DNA of 52,797 bases, from the NCBI GenBank assembly GCA_005887995.1, contig VBJD01000027.1, positions 1 to 52,797 of the forward strand, given 5' to 3'. The notes under the pieces were generated by a model. The model had not been told where the DNA came from. It saw only the letters and a list, made by a program, of their open reading frames with translations, and made no database searches. Made by a program: the position numbers and the translations under genes. This stretch comes from Chloroflexota bacterium. GTDB taxonomy: Bacteria > Chloroflexota > Limnocylindria > P2-11E. Below are positions 37,292 through 45,964 of the stretch, piece by piece. Each line of letters starts with the position of its first letter. Positions within the stretch are counted from its first letter, which is position 1.

Positions 37292-37786
37292 GTGGAGCGG
37301 CGCCGCTTCCTGTCCTATCTCACCGTCGGGCTCGCCGGCGTCGTGTCGAGCGTCCTCGCCCTCCCCGCGCTCGGTTATCTCATCGCGCCGCTCTTCGCGC
37401 GCGCGTCAGAGGAGTTCGTCGACGTGGGCGGCGTGTCCGACTTCCCGCGCGGGAGCGTGAAGGCGGTCAAGTTCAAGGATCCGCAGCCGCTGCCCTGGTC
37501 CGGACGCGCCGCGGATACCGCGATCTGGGTGCGCCGCGCACCGGCCGGAGGCGCGCCAGAGTTCCAGGTGTTCGCGGAGAACTGCACGCATCTCGGCTGT
37601 CCCGTCGACTGGCGCGCCGACTCGCGCCTGTTCATGTGCCCGTGCCACGGCGGCGTCTTTCACGAGGACGGCCGCGTCGCGTCTGGACCGCCGACGCAGC
37701 CGCTCTTCGAGAAGCAGTGGCGCGTCGAGGGCGAGCGTCTCCTCGTCCGCGGGCCGCTGCTCCCGACTCCGCGACTGCGGCAATGA
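37292..37786 (+). CDS. Rieske iron-sulfur protein of the quinol:cytochrome c reductase
   Basis: Protein of 164 residues with an N-terminal membrane anchor after an Arg-rich start (MERRRFLSYL). The [2Fe-2S] site is complete: ligands Cys98, His100, Cys116, His119 and the disulfide pair Cys103/Cys118 (CTHLGC, CPCHGG). It takes electrons from quinol and gives them to cytochrome c. One base after the coxB stop and overlapping the cytochrome b start by 4, so it is part of the same operon as the oxidase. Confidence 0.95.
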   Translation: MERRRFLSYLTVGLAGVVSSVLALPALGYLIAPLFARASEEFVDVGGVSDFPRGSVKAVKFKDPQPLPWSGRAADTAIWVRRAPAGGAPEFQVFAENCTHLGCPVDWRADSRLFMCPCHGGVFHEDGRVASGPPTQPLFEKQWRVEGERLLVRGPLLPTPRLRQ

Positions 37787-39174
37787 GGACGGTGTGGCGG
37801 TGGCTCGAGCTCCGGCTCGAGCTAAAAGACACGCTTCGGCCGCTGCTCGCGCATCCGATCCCGCGCGCGCTCGACGGCCGCGTCGGATGGTTCTACGTCC
37901 TCGGGATCTCCGTCCTCACGGCATTCGTGATCCAGGTGGTGAGCGGCGTCGCGCTCGCGATCACGTACGTCCCGTCGAGCGAGAGCGCCTACGACTCATT
38001 GAAATTCATCACCGACAGTGCGGCACTCGGCCGCTTCATCCGCGGCGTGCACTGGTTCGGCGCGTGCGCGATGGTGCTGCTCATCGTCGCGCACGTCACG
38101 CGCGTCTTTCTCATGGGCGCGTACAAGTTCCCGCGCGAGATCAACTGGCTCTCGGGCTCGTTGCTGTTCCTGGCGACGCTGCTCATGGCCTTCACGGGAC
38201 AGACACTGCGCTGGGATCAGGACGCGTTCTGGTCACTCGTGGTCGGCGCCGAGCAGGCGGCGCGGACGCCGCTCATCGGCGACCCGCTCACGCGGCTCAT
38301 CGTGGGCGGCTACGCGGTCAGCGGCGCGACGGTGAGTCGCGTGTTCGCGACGCATGTCTTCGTCGTCCCCGGCGCGATCGCACTGCTCGTCCTCCTCCAC
38401 GTGTACCTCGTCGTGAAGCGCGGCGTCTCCGAGCCGCCGCGCGCCGATGAGCCGGTCGACCGTGCGTACATGGAGCGCTACGAGGCGCTCGTCAAACGCG
38501 GACTGCCCTACTTCCCGTACGCGGCATGGCGCGACGCCGCCGCGGCGGCGATCGTCCTCGGCGTCGTCACCGTGCTGGCGCTCGTCGTCGGGCCACCGCA
38601 GCTCGGCGCGCCGCCGGACCCTTCGATCGTCGTCGCCGATCCTCGTCCGGACTGGTTCTTCATCGGCTACTTCACGATCCTCGCGCTCATGCCCAAGGGC
38701 GCCGAGGCGGTGCTCATCATCGGGATCCCCGCGATCATCATGGCCTTCCTCTTCCTGTTGCCGTTCGCCCGTCCATTCGGCCAGCGCCATCCGCTGCGGC
38801 GACCGCTCGCGCTCACGGCCGCCGTCGTGTTCATCGGCGGCTACACCGCGCTCACGTTCGCCGGCTATCAGGCGTACTGGGTGCCGCTCCGGCTCGAGGG
38901 CGCGTTGCTGCCCGCGTCGGTCACGGGTGGCCTCAGCGGAGCGCCTGCCGTGGGCGCGCGACTCTTCATCGATCGCAGCTGCTGGTCATGTCACATGATC
39001 GACGGCAGTGGTGGCCGCCGCGGTCCTGACCTCACGCACGTCGCGGCGCGGCTGAGTGAGGATCGGCTCATCACGCGCATCGCGAGCGGCGGCCCCGGGA
39101 TGCCCGACTACGCGGCGATCCTGAGCAAGGACGAACTCGCGAATTTGGTGGCGTTCCTAGAAACGCGGCGCTAG
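37783..39174 (+). CDS. Cytochrome b of the bc-type complex fused to a cytochrome c domain
   Basis: Protein of 463 residues carrying three parts. Residues 1-215 are the cytochrome b core with heme ligands His90, His104, His191 and His206. Residues 250-370 are the subunit IV-like part with the quinol-site motif PDWF (289-292) in place of PEWY. Residues 385-463 are a cytochrome c domain with Cys400, Cys403, His404 (CWSCH) and probable Met440. No separate cytochrome c1 or mobile cytochrome c gene is seen, so this domain could hand electrons directly to the heme domain of CoxB. Its TAG stop is shared, as CTAG, with the convergent nrfD-like gene. Confidence 0.93.
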   Translation: MRTVWRWLELRLELKDTLRPLLAHPIPRALDGRVGWFYVLGISVLTAFVIQVVSGVALAITYVPSSESAYDSLKFITDSAALGRFIRGVHWFGACAMVLLIVAHVTRVFLMGAYKFPREINWLSGSLLFLATLLMAFTGQTLRWDQDAFWSLVVGAEQAARTPLIGDPLTRLIVGGYAVSGATVSRVFATHVFVVPGAIALLVLLHVYLVVKRGVSEPPRADEPVDRAYMERYEALVKRGLPYFPYAAWRDAAAAAIVLGVVTVLALVVGPPQLGAPPDPSIVVADPRPDWFFIGYFTILALMPKGAEAVLIIGIPAIIMAFLFLLPFARPFGQRHPLRRPLALTAAVVFIGGYTALTFAGYQAYWVPLRLEGALLPASVTGGLSGAPAVGARLFIDRSCWSCHMIDGSGGRRGPDLTHVAARLSEDRLITRIASGGPGMPDYAAILSKDELANLVAFLETRR

Positions 39175-40061
39175 CTCTGCGGGCCGAAGATGATGAGCGC
39201 GCGCAGCGCGAGCAGTCCGAGGAGCGACAACACCGGCGCGGCGACTGGCGGCCAGCGTCGCGCGGCGTCGCTGCGCGACACCGCGAACGGCGCGAGCAAC
39301 CCGAGGATCACGAGGATCCAGAGGACGATCCAGATACCGAGCACCTTGCCGATCGTGCCCGCGATCCCGACCGAGACGACGAACAGCACGACCAGGATCG
39401 CCTCGAGGATCGCGAAGTTGCGGTCCGCCATCTCGAGGCGCACCGCGGTGCCGGCCTCGACCTCGCGCCAGCGAAGGAGCGCGAGCAGCAGCGCGGCCGA
39501 TCCGGTGAGACCGGAGGCGAGGAACAGCCCGCCGAGGACCCAGCCGGCGTCGGACCAGACCGCCTGATTCGAGACGGCGAGCAGGACGCCGGTGTAGCTG
39601 GCGATGAAGAGGCCGAAGAACGTTCCGATCGCGCCCCAGATGCTCCCGAGCGTGCCGCGCACAAATCCGGCGAACGGTGAGAGAGCGCGCGTGCCGCCCT
39701 CGGCGAGCGCGCCGAGGAACGAGACGAAGGAGAACAGGCCGTAGATGACGAGAGCCCAGGCCCCGAGCGACATCGGCGACCAGTACTTGAAGGCGAGTGC
39801 GCCTTCGCTCGTGTCGACGAGCATGTGCCAGAAGCGCAGCGGCTGACCCAGGTCGAGGGTGAGGAAGATCGGACACGGGATGAGCGCGATGAAGCTCACG
39901 ATGTACCCAAGGCGGGAGATGCGCTGATCCGCCGGCGCGCCGAAGATGCGGATGATCGTCGCGATCGCGTACGACCCACCGGAGATGCCGCCGAGCACGA
40001 AGTAGCCGAGGATCCACCATTCCCAGTTCGGCGGCGCGGCGAAGTGCTCGGAGGGTGGCAT
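39171..40061 (-). CDS. NrfD/PsrC-type membrane subunit of formate dehydrogenase
   Basis: Quinone-facing membrane protein of 296 residues with about eight helices. The start (EWWILGYFVLGGISGGSYA) and the LDLGQPLRFWHML segment are typical of the PsrC/NrfD family, which binds quinone without heme. It replaces the heme b-containing gamma subunit of FdnI-type enzymes. It begins in a TGATG overlap with the iron-sulfur subunit gene. It converges with the cytochrome b gene and shares a CTAG with it. Confidence 0.9.
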   Translation of the reverse strand: MPPSEHFAAPPNWEWWILGYFVLGGISGGSYAIATIIRIFGAPADQRISRLGYIVSFIALIPCPIFLTLDLGQPLRFWHMLVDTSEGALAFKYWSPMSLGAWALVIYGLFSFVSFLGALAEGGTRALSPFAGFVRGTLGSIWGAIGTFFGLFIASYTGVLLAVSNQAVWSDAGWVLGGLFLASGLTGSAALLLALLRWREVEAGTAVRLEMADRNFAILEAILVVLFVVSVGIAGTIGKVLGIWIVLWILVILGLLAPFAVSRSDAARRWPPVAAPVLSLLGLLALRALIIFGPQS

Positions 40062-40933
40062 CAGCGTGGTGTGCGGTCCGCGCCGCTCATGCGCGCGGAG
40101 CGGAAGGCGAGGATGCCGCCGACAAGACCGGCGACCGCGGTCACCGCGCCACCGAGGTAGCCGGGCAGGTTGTTGCGGCTCGGCAGCTTCGCGTTCTCGG
40201 CGTTCGGGAGGTTGTAGACCTCGGGCTTGTCCATGAGGAGGAAGAACGCGTTGAGGCCGCCGTACACCGATGTGTCGCGACCGTAGAGGTTGGCTTTCGT
40301 GTAACCGCCCTTCTGCAGCGCCGCGAGCCGCTGGTCGGCGCCCTTCTGCAGGTCATCGAGGTAGCCGAACTTGATCGACTCGGTCGGGCACGCCTTCGCG
40401 CACGCGGGCTGCATGCCGTTCTGCAGGCGGTCGTAGCAGAGCGTGCACTTCTGCGCGGTGCCGGTCTTCTCGTTGAAGCCGATGACGCCGTACGGGCAGG
40501 CGGAGATGCAATCGCGGCAGCCGTTGCACACGCTCTGCTGGATGAGCACCGTGTCGAACTCGGTGCGGACGATCGCGTTCGTCGGACACACCTCTAGACA
40601 CGACGCCTGCTGGCAGTGCTTGCAGACGTCGGACATCATCAGCCACGCCTGACCACCGGCGATCGGCGTCGGGATCACCGCAGCACCACCGGCGCCCTTG
40701 CCGTTGCCGTTCGTCGATGCGGTGCCGTCCGCGTTCGGCAACATCTCGACGAACTGCACGTGCCGCCAGTTCTGCGCGTCGAGCTGGCCGGTGTTGTCGT
40801 ACGAGTCGGCGGTGAACGAGGGCGGGTTGCCCTCGAGCTGATTCCACTCCTTGCATGCGACCTCGCAGGCCTTGCAGCCGATGCAGATCGACGTGTCAGT
40901 GAAGAACCCGACGGGGCGCGCCTCTATCGCCAT
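40061..40933 (-). CDS. fdhB: Formate dehydrogenase iron-sulfur (beta) subunit
   Basis: Electron-transfer subunit of 290 residues with four ferredoxin-type cluster motifs: CIGCKACEVACKEW, CKHCQQASCLEVCP, CNGCRDCISACP and CTLCYDRL followed by ACAKACP. A C-terminal helix (LGGAVTAVAGLVGGILAF) probably anchors it. The start is the ATG of MAIEARPVGF. The gene lies downstream of fdhE by 1 base, an order that puts the maturation factor between the alpha and beta subunits. Confidence 0.95.
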   Translation of the reverse strand: MAIEARPVGFFTDTSICIGCKACEVACKEWNQLEGNPPSFTADSYDNTGQLDAQNWRHVQFVEMLPNADGTASTNGNGKGAGGAAVIPTPIAGGQAWLMMSDVCKHCQQASCLEVCPTNAIVRTEFDTVLIQQSVCNGCRDCISACPYGVIGFNEKTGTAQKCTLCYDRLQNGMQPACAKACPTESIKFGYLDDLQKGADQRLAALQKGGYTKANLYGRDTSVYGGLNAFFLLMDKPEVYNLPNAENAKLPSRNNLPGYLGGAVTAVAGLVGGILAFRSARMSGADRTPR

Positions 40934-40934
40934 C

Positions 40935-41729
40935 TCAGAACCCCGCCACGTTGCGCGTGATCTTCGTGTAGCCGCGCTCCGACGCGATGAGGTCGAGCGG
41001 CAGCGCGACGATCTCATCGACCATCGGCACCGCCTTCGGCTCCTTGCGTATGTCCACGGTCACGACGTACGCACGGCAGACATCGCACGCGTCGATCCGC
41101 AGGTGCGGAAGGCGCGACTCGTCCGCGAGGATCGGCTGGCGCGCGCCGCCCGTCTCGCGGCAGCTCACGCAGGTCATGCGCGGGTATGCCCAGCGCGTCG
41201 CGCAGCGCGAGCACTCGAGGAGCCGGCGGCCGGTGAGGAGCGCCTCACCGGTGTCGCTGTGGATCGCGACCTGAGGCAGGCCGCCGCATGAGGGACAGCG
41301 GCGCTCGTCGGACGCGTCGCCACGCAGACGCTCAGCGAGCGCCGGCACTGCCTCGAGCACCGGCGAGGTCGCGGCGCGCGCGAGGAACGTGTCCGTGTCG
41401 TCCTGCGTATCAGCCGCGAGCCAGCCGCGAACGATCGCCTCGAGGTCACCGTCGTGGAAGCGCACGAGGACGGCTTCGCGCAGGCTCTCCGTACCCGCGG
41501 CCATCGCCGCCTCCATCACGCCGGGCAGCGATGCGCGCACAACGAAGGCCGGCAACTCGTCGAAGGCCGGACGTTCCGCTCGCGCGCGCTCGTGCGCGTC
41601 TTCTTGCGCGTCCGCGAGCGCAGCGACGAGGCGGAGCGGTTCGGCCGCGTAGTCGAAACGGGAGGCGAGCTCGTTCGCGCGCGCCCTGCGCTCGGCGAAG
41701 ACGGAGGTGCGCTCGGCGACCGTGCTCAT
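40935..41729 (-). CDS. fdhE: Formate dehydrogenase maturation protein FdhE
   Basis: Soluble maturation factor of 264 residues needed for active formate dehydrogenase. The C-terminal half is rubredoxin-like with four CxxC motifs (CPSC, CSRC, CVSC, CDVC). The ATG start shares 4 bases with the fdhA stop. Co-translation with the catalytic subunit fits its role in that subunit's maturation. Confidence 0.92.
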   Translation of the reverse strand: MSTVAERTSVFAERRARANELASRFDYAAEPLRLVAALADAQEDAHERARAERPAFDELPAFVVRASLPGVMEAAMAAGTESLREAVLVRFHDGDLEAIVRGWLAADTQDDTDTFLARAATSPVLEAVPALAERLRGDASDERRCPSCGGLPQVAIHSDTGEALLTGRRLLECSRCATRWAYPRMTCVSCRETGGARQPILADESRLPHLRIDACDVCRAYVVTVDIRKEPKAVPMVDEIVALPLDLIASERGYTKITRNVAGF

Positions 41730-44700
41730 AGCTTCTCGATGTTCACGAGGAACGCCTTGAACTCCGGCGTCCTCGCCCCGACGTCTCCGACGAACGGCGT
41801 GAGCGCGTTCGCGAGCCAGTACTGCGACAGCTTCGGATTCTGCTCTGCCGACACTCCGACGAAGCCCCAGTGGATCGGGATGCCGATCGTGTACGTCTTC
41901 TTGTTGCCCGCGAGCGTCACCGGTCCGAGACGCTTGGTGACGAGCGCGGCGACCTCGAGCTTGCCGCGCATGCTCGAGACGCGCACGCGGTCGCCGTTCT
42001 TGATCCCCTTCTCCGCGGCGAGCTCCTCCGGCACCTCGACGAACGCCTGCGGCTGCAAGCCGACGAGCAGCGGCACGTGCTGCGTGACGTAGTGCTCGTG
42101 CTCGGTGAGGCGGTAGCTCGTCGCGACGTACGGGAACTGATCGGCCTTGCCGAACCGGTTCGGTCTTCCCGCCGCCTGGTCGTAGAGGAACGCGACCGGG
42201 TCGGCCGAGTTGGCCGGATGGAGCGGGTTATCGATCGGCGACTCGACGGGCTCGTAGTGCTCCGGGAACGGACCATCGCCCATCGAGTTCGAGAAGAGCC
42301 GACCGACGCCTTCGCCGTTCATGATGAACGGCAGCCACGCCGCGGGATCCTTCGGGTCCATAGTCGCCGGGTAGTCGGGCACGTCGCCCTGCCAGCGCGA
42401 GCCGTCCCACTGGATGCCGGGACGCTTCGCGTCCCATGGCTTGCCGTTGAGGTCGGCCGACGCGCGGTTGTACATGACGCGGCGGTTGAGCGGCCAGCTC
42501 CAGGCCCACTGCGGATAGAAGCCCATGCCCGTCGGGTCGTTCTTCTGCGGGTCGGCGATGCCGTTCCGCCGCTTGCTGAGATTCCCATCCTCGGTGTAGC
42601 TGCCGGTGTAGATCCAGTCCCCGGCGGTCGTCGTGCCATCTGACTTGAGGTTCGCGAAGGTCGCCATCTGTTTCCCGGTCGTCAGGTCCTTCCCGTTGAT
42701 CTCCTTCGCGATCTCGTCGAGCTCAGGCTTCTTCGGATCCTTGTAGTCGAGCGTGAGCGCCATCATCGGCTCGGGGAACTTTCCGCCTTGCTGCTTGTAG
42801 AGCGTCTTCACGCGGTCGTAGATGTCGGCGAGTGCCCAGTGGTCGTGGCGCGACTCGCCCTCCGGCGGTAGGACCTGCTCCTTCCACTGCATCCAGCGGC
42901 CGCTGTTCACGAACGAGCCGTCCTTCTCGATCCAGTGGGTCATCGGGAGGAGGAAGACCTCGGTGTTGATCTTCGCGGAGTCCATTCCCGGCGCGCGCCA
43001 GAACTCAGAGCTCGTCGTCGGGAGCGAGTCCATGATCACGAGCCACTTCAGGTTCGAGAGCGCCTGTAGCACCTGATTGCTGTCCGGACCGATCGAGGTC
43101 GCGGTCATACCGGAGAGGATGACCCCCTCCATTTTTCCCTTGAGCGCCTGGTCGTAGATCGACATCCACGACGAGTTCACCGCGGGCTTGGGGATGAAGT
43201 CGAACGCGTACTCGTTGCTCGCGGTCGCCGTGCTGCCGTACCAGCCCTTCAGCAGGCTCACCATGAAGTTCTTGTAGTTCGTGCCGAAGAAGTTCCACGA
43301 GTTCGGGTCGCTCTTCTTCGGCGCGCTCGCGGCGACGTACTCGTCGAGGTTCTTCTGACCCGGTGCGGGGATCCGCAGGTAGCCCGGGAGGATCTCCCAC
43401 GAGATCGCGTGGTCGGTGTTGCCCTGGATGTTCGCGTGGCCGCGCTCGGCATTCATGCCGCCGCCGGGCCGACCCATGTTCCCAAGCAGGAGCTGGAGCA
43501 ACGCGCCGGAGCGGATGAGCTGGCCGCCCGTCGTGTGATGCGTGAGGCCGACGGCATACACGATGGTCATGACCTTGTCCGGCCGCCCCATCTCGCCGAC
43601 CATCTTCGCGACCTCGAGGAAATCCGCTTTCGGGATCCCGCTGATGCTCTCGACCATCTCCGGCGTGTAGCGGCTGTAGTGCTTCTTGAGCAGCTGGAAG
43701 ACCGTTTGCGGGTCCTGCAGCGTCATGTCGCGCTTCGCCTTCGCCTGTGTCGTGCCAGTCGGTGCGCCGCCGAGCGGATCCCCCTCGGTCTGATACGCCC
43801 AGGTGTTGATCGCGTAGGTGCGCGCGTCCTTGTTGTACCCGCTGAACAGTCCGTCGGTGAACGTGAAGTCCTTGTTCACGATGAACGAGGCGTTCGTGTA
43901 GTTCTTCACGTACTCGTCGTGATACAGGTTGTTCTGCAGGACGTAGTTGATGAGGCCGCCGAAGTACGCGACATCGGTGCCCGTGCGGATGCGCAGGTAC
44001 TTGTCGGCGAGCGCGGATGTCCGCGTGTAGCGCGGGTCGGCGTGGATGATCTTCGCGCCGCCGCCGCTGCCCGGACCCTTCGTCGGATCGAGCTTCGCCT
44101 TGACGAACCATTGGAATCCGACCGGGTGGGCCTCGGCGGGGTTCGCGCCGTTGATGAGGATCATGTCGGCGTGCTTGATGTCACGCCAGTGATTCGTCAT
44201 TGCCCCTCGTCCGAATGTGGCGGCCAAACTGACCACCGTGGGACCGTGTCAGACCCGAGCTTGTTGCTCGATATGTACGACGCCCAAGGTCCGCATGACC
44301 TTGGTGGCGAAGTACCCCTCCTCGGACGAGAACGCCGCGCCGCCGGCGAAGGCAATGCCCTCCGTGCGGTTCACGGTGTTGCCGTTAGCGTCCTTCGCGA
44401 CGAAGGTGTTGTCGCGTGACGCCTTGATGTTCTGAGCGATCTTGTCGAGCATGAAGTCCCAGCTCTTCTCTTCCCACTTCGTCGAGCCGGGGGCGCGATA
44501 CATCGGCTTCCCGACTCGCCGCGCACTCGTCGCGAGCTGCATCGCCGTCGCGCCCTTCGGGCAGAGACGGCCCTCGTTCACCGGGCTGTCGGGGTCGCCC
44601 TCGATCTGGAGTAGCTGCGTCTTCCCGCCCGATTCCTTCGTGTAGGCGATGAGCGCGCAGCCGACCGCGCAATACGGGCAGAGGGAGTGGACTTCCTTCG

Positions 44701-44839
44701 CTCCAGCGATGCGGAAGTCCATCTGGATCTTCTTCGCCGCGCGGAGGTCGAAGCCAAGTGGGTTCTTGAACGGTACGAGAGCCAGGCCGGCAGACCCGGC
44801 ACCCACCTTCAGAAGCTGACGTCGCGTCAGTTCCGTCAT
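41726..44839 (-). CDS. fdhA: Formate dehydrogenase alpha subunit, selenocysteine-containing, Tat-exported
   Basis: Catalytic molybdo/tungsto-pterin subunit, 1037 residues if UGA 44251-44249 is read as selenocysteine (Sec197). Both flanks are in the same frame and match the family: ARV before, HGPTVVSLAATFGRGAMTNHW after. Ordinary prediction would split it into two genes. A twin-arginine signal (TRRQLLK) starts the protein. The N-terminal [4Fe-4S] cluster has Cys54, Cys57, Cys61 and Cys93 (CPYCAVGC ... RLCPKGA). The start ATG has GGAGG 7 bases upstream. It should oxidise formate on the outer side of the membrane. The selA, selB, selC, selD genes are not in the window. Confidence 0.95.
44219..44251 (-). 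promoter_or_regulatory. UGA selenocysteine codon and bacterial SECIS-like hairpin
   Basis: UGA at 44251-44249 is followed by 11 bases and then a 7-base stem: GGTGGTC (44237-44231) with GGCCGCC (44225-44219), including two G-U pairs, around the loop AGTTT. The distance to the stem and a GU in the loop match the E. coli fdhF and fdnG type. This hairpin would recruit SelB to the ribosome. It also encodes amino acids, so its sequence is under two constraints. Confidence 0.85.
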
Positions 44840-44894
44840 CGGCTGGCCTCCGTTCTACTCCCACTACGTCCGGCGTCAAGCCGCGGACGCGCTA

Positions 44895-44907
44895 CCGTTC
44901 CGAACGG
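44895..44907. promoter_or_regulatory. Short palindrome at the start of the DUF6457 gene
   Basis: CCGTTC-C-GAACGG, 6-base arms with a single central base, ends on the first base of the GTG start codon. It lies in the 67-base region between the divergent fdhA and DUF6457 genes. It could be an operator, but no known motif was matched. Confidence 0.3.
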
Positions 44908-45203
44908 TGAACGAGTTCTTCGCGGCGCTCGGACGCCGCTGGACCGAGGGGGCGGCCAAGCGCGGCGCGACGATCGCCGTGCCGGACCTCGATCCGGCGG
45001 TCGCCGAGGAGATCCTTCAGCTCGCGCGGGTCGTCGCGCACAGCAGAGAGCGCAGTTTCGCGCCCCTCGCATCCTTCACGGCGGGTGTAGCGGCCGAGCG
45101 TTTGCGCGCAGCGAAAGGTGCGGATGCGTCGACCGTCGCCGCGTATGTGCGCGAGGTCCGCGAGGCGCTCGAGCGCGACGGGTCAGGAGACGCGCGTGCC
45201 TGA
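44907..45203 (+). CDS. DUF6457-like protein, molybdenum-cofactor context
   Basis: Small helical protein of 98 residues. The pattern LDPAVAEEILQLARVVAHSRERSFAPLASFTAG resembles DUF6457, often located beside or fused to MobA-type cofactor genes. It is divergent from fdhA and 1.7 kb from fdhD, which fits a role with formate dehydrogenase. Start is a GTG at 44907. Biochemical function is unknown. Confidence 0.65.
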   Translation: MNEFFAALGRRWTEGAAKRGATIAVPDLDPAVAEEILQLARVVAHSRERSFAPLASFTAGVAAERLRAAKGADASTVAAYVREVREALERDGSGDARA

Positions 45204-45663
45204 GACAGAGGCCGAGCTCCGGATCGGAGTGCGCTTCGCCTTGTCGGCCGATCCCGGCGAGCTTTTCGCCGACGCGCGCGCCGTCGAGGCCGCGGGCGCC
45301 GACGGCATTTGGGTCGACGCAAGCGACGGCGATCCGTACGTGCTGCTCGCCGCGTTCGCGGCGGTCACGTGGCGGGTGCGGCTCGTCGCGAAGGGCGCTC
45401 CATACGGATCTCCGTACGCGGTCGGACAGGAGACCTGTAGGCGTCTTGCGCGTGGTCGCTTCGTCGAAGCGGAAGAGCTGCAGGAGAACTGGATCCACGC
45501 GCAGTTCCCAAGTAGCCGCGACATCTGGCGCTCGATGCGCCGCGCCGCGCTCGACGCCGGCGCTACCGGCATCGTTCTTCCGAACGATCCTCGCCTCATC
45601 GATATTCTTCGCAACCCCGATGTGGACGATGACCGCTCGGACCTGAACATCGCGGTCGGCTAA
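45196..45663 (+). CDS. Short protein resembling part of a luciferase-like (LLM) monooxygenase
   Basis: Protein of 155 residues starting at a GTG that overlaps the DUF6457 gene by 8 bases. The first half (RIGVRFALSADPGELFADARAVEAAGADGIWV) looks like the first strands of an F420- or flavin-dependent luciferase-type barrel. The whole is less than half the normal length of that family, so it is either a reduced relative or a remnant. The tail (DAGATGIVLPNDPRLIDIL) again looks barrel-like. Function cannot be assigned. Confidence 0.6.
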   Translation: MPETEAELRIGVRFALSADPGELFADARAVEAAGADGIWVDASDGDPYVLLAAFAAVTWRVRLVAKGAPYGSPYAVGQETCRRLARGRFVEAEELQENWIHAQFPSSRDIWRSMRRAALDAGATGIVLPNDPRLIDILRNPDVDDDRSDLNIAVG

Positions 45664-45964
45664 GCGACGCGCATCACCGCGCGACGGGTCTGATCGCGCG
45701 CACCGCCGAGGCGCTTCTCGGCGGCCCTCCGCTCCTCGCTGTTGGCTACGCCGGCCGCGGCATCACCGCGCGAGGCGCTTCTCGGCGGCACTCCGCTCCT
45801 CGCTGTTGGCTACTGCGGCGTGGCCGAAGGCCACACGCCAAGCAGCCGGCGAAGGCGAAGCCGAGCCGTACGACGGCCGGCTGGGCGCAAACGCTCGTCG
45901 CGGACTGCCGCCTTGCGCGCCTCGCGCAGCGCCGCCGCAGAACGGCGCACCGACCACGACAGGT
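45664..45964. repeat. Gene-free stretch with dispersed element copy B and a partial duplicate
   Basis: This 301-base stretch between two convergent genes has no supported gene. It holds the full element copy B at 45774-45904 and, 66 bases before it, a 43-base repeat of its first part at 45708-45750 with one mismatch. CATCACCGCGCGA also occurs twice (45672 and 45760), so the duplication spans about 85 bases including flanks. Confidence 0.85.
45774..45904 (+). repeat. Dispersed element, copy B (inverted copy at 14845-14984)
   Basis: Nearly identical to copy A over about 130 bases; it lacks 9 bases present there. It contains GTGGCC-GAA-GGCCAC and a GAAGGCGAAGCCGAGCCGTA stretch. Weaker similarity extends to 45921. 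It lies at the 3' end of the LLM-like gene and before the 3' end of the DoxX-like gene. Confidence 0.9.

Noticed and set aside
44249..44839. Separate 196-residue truncated molybdopterin oxidoreductase gene
   Set aside because: Its stop is the selenocysteine UGA; the frame continues directly into the rest of the same protein.
45664..45964. CRISPR-like array
   Set aside because: Only two direct repeats of 43 bases, unequal flanks and no cas genes; better explained by a partial duplication of the dispersed element.
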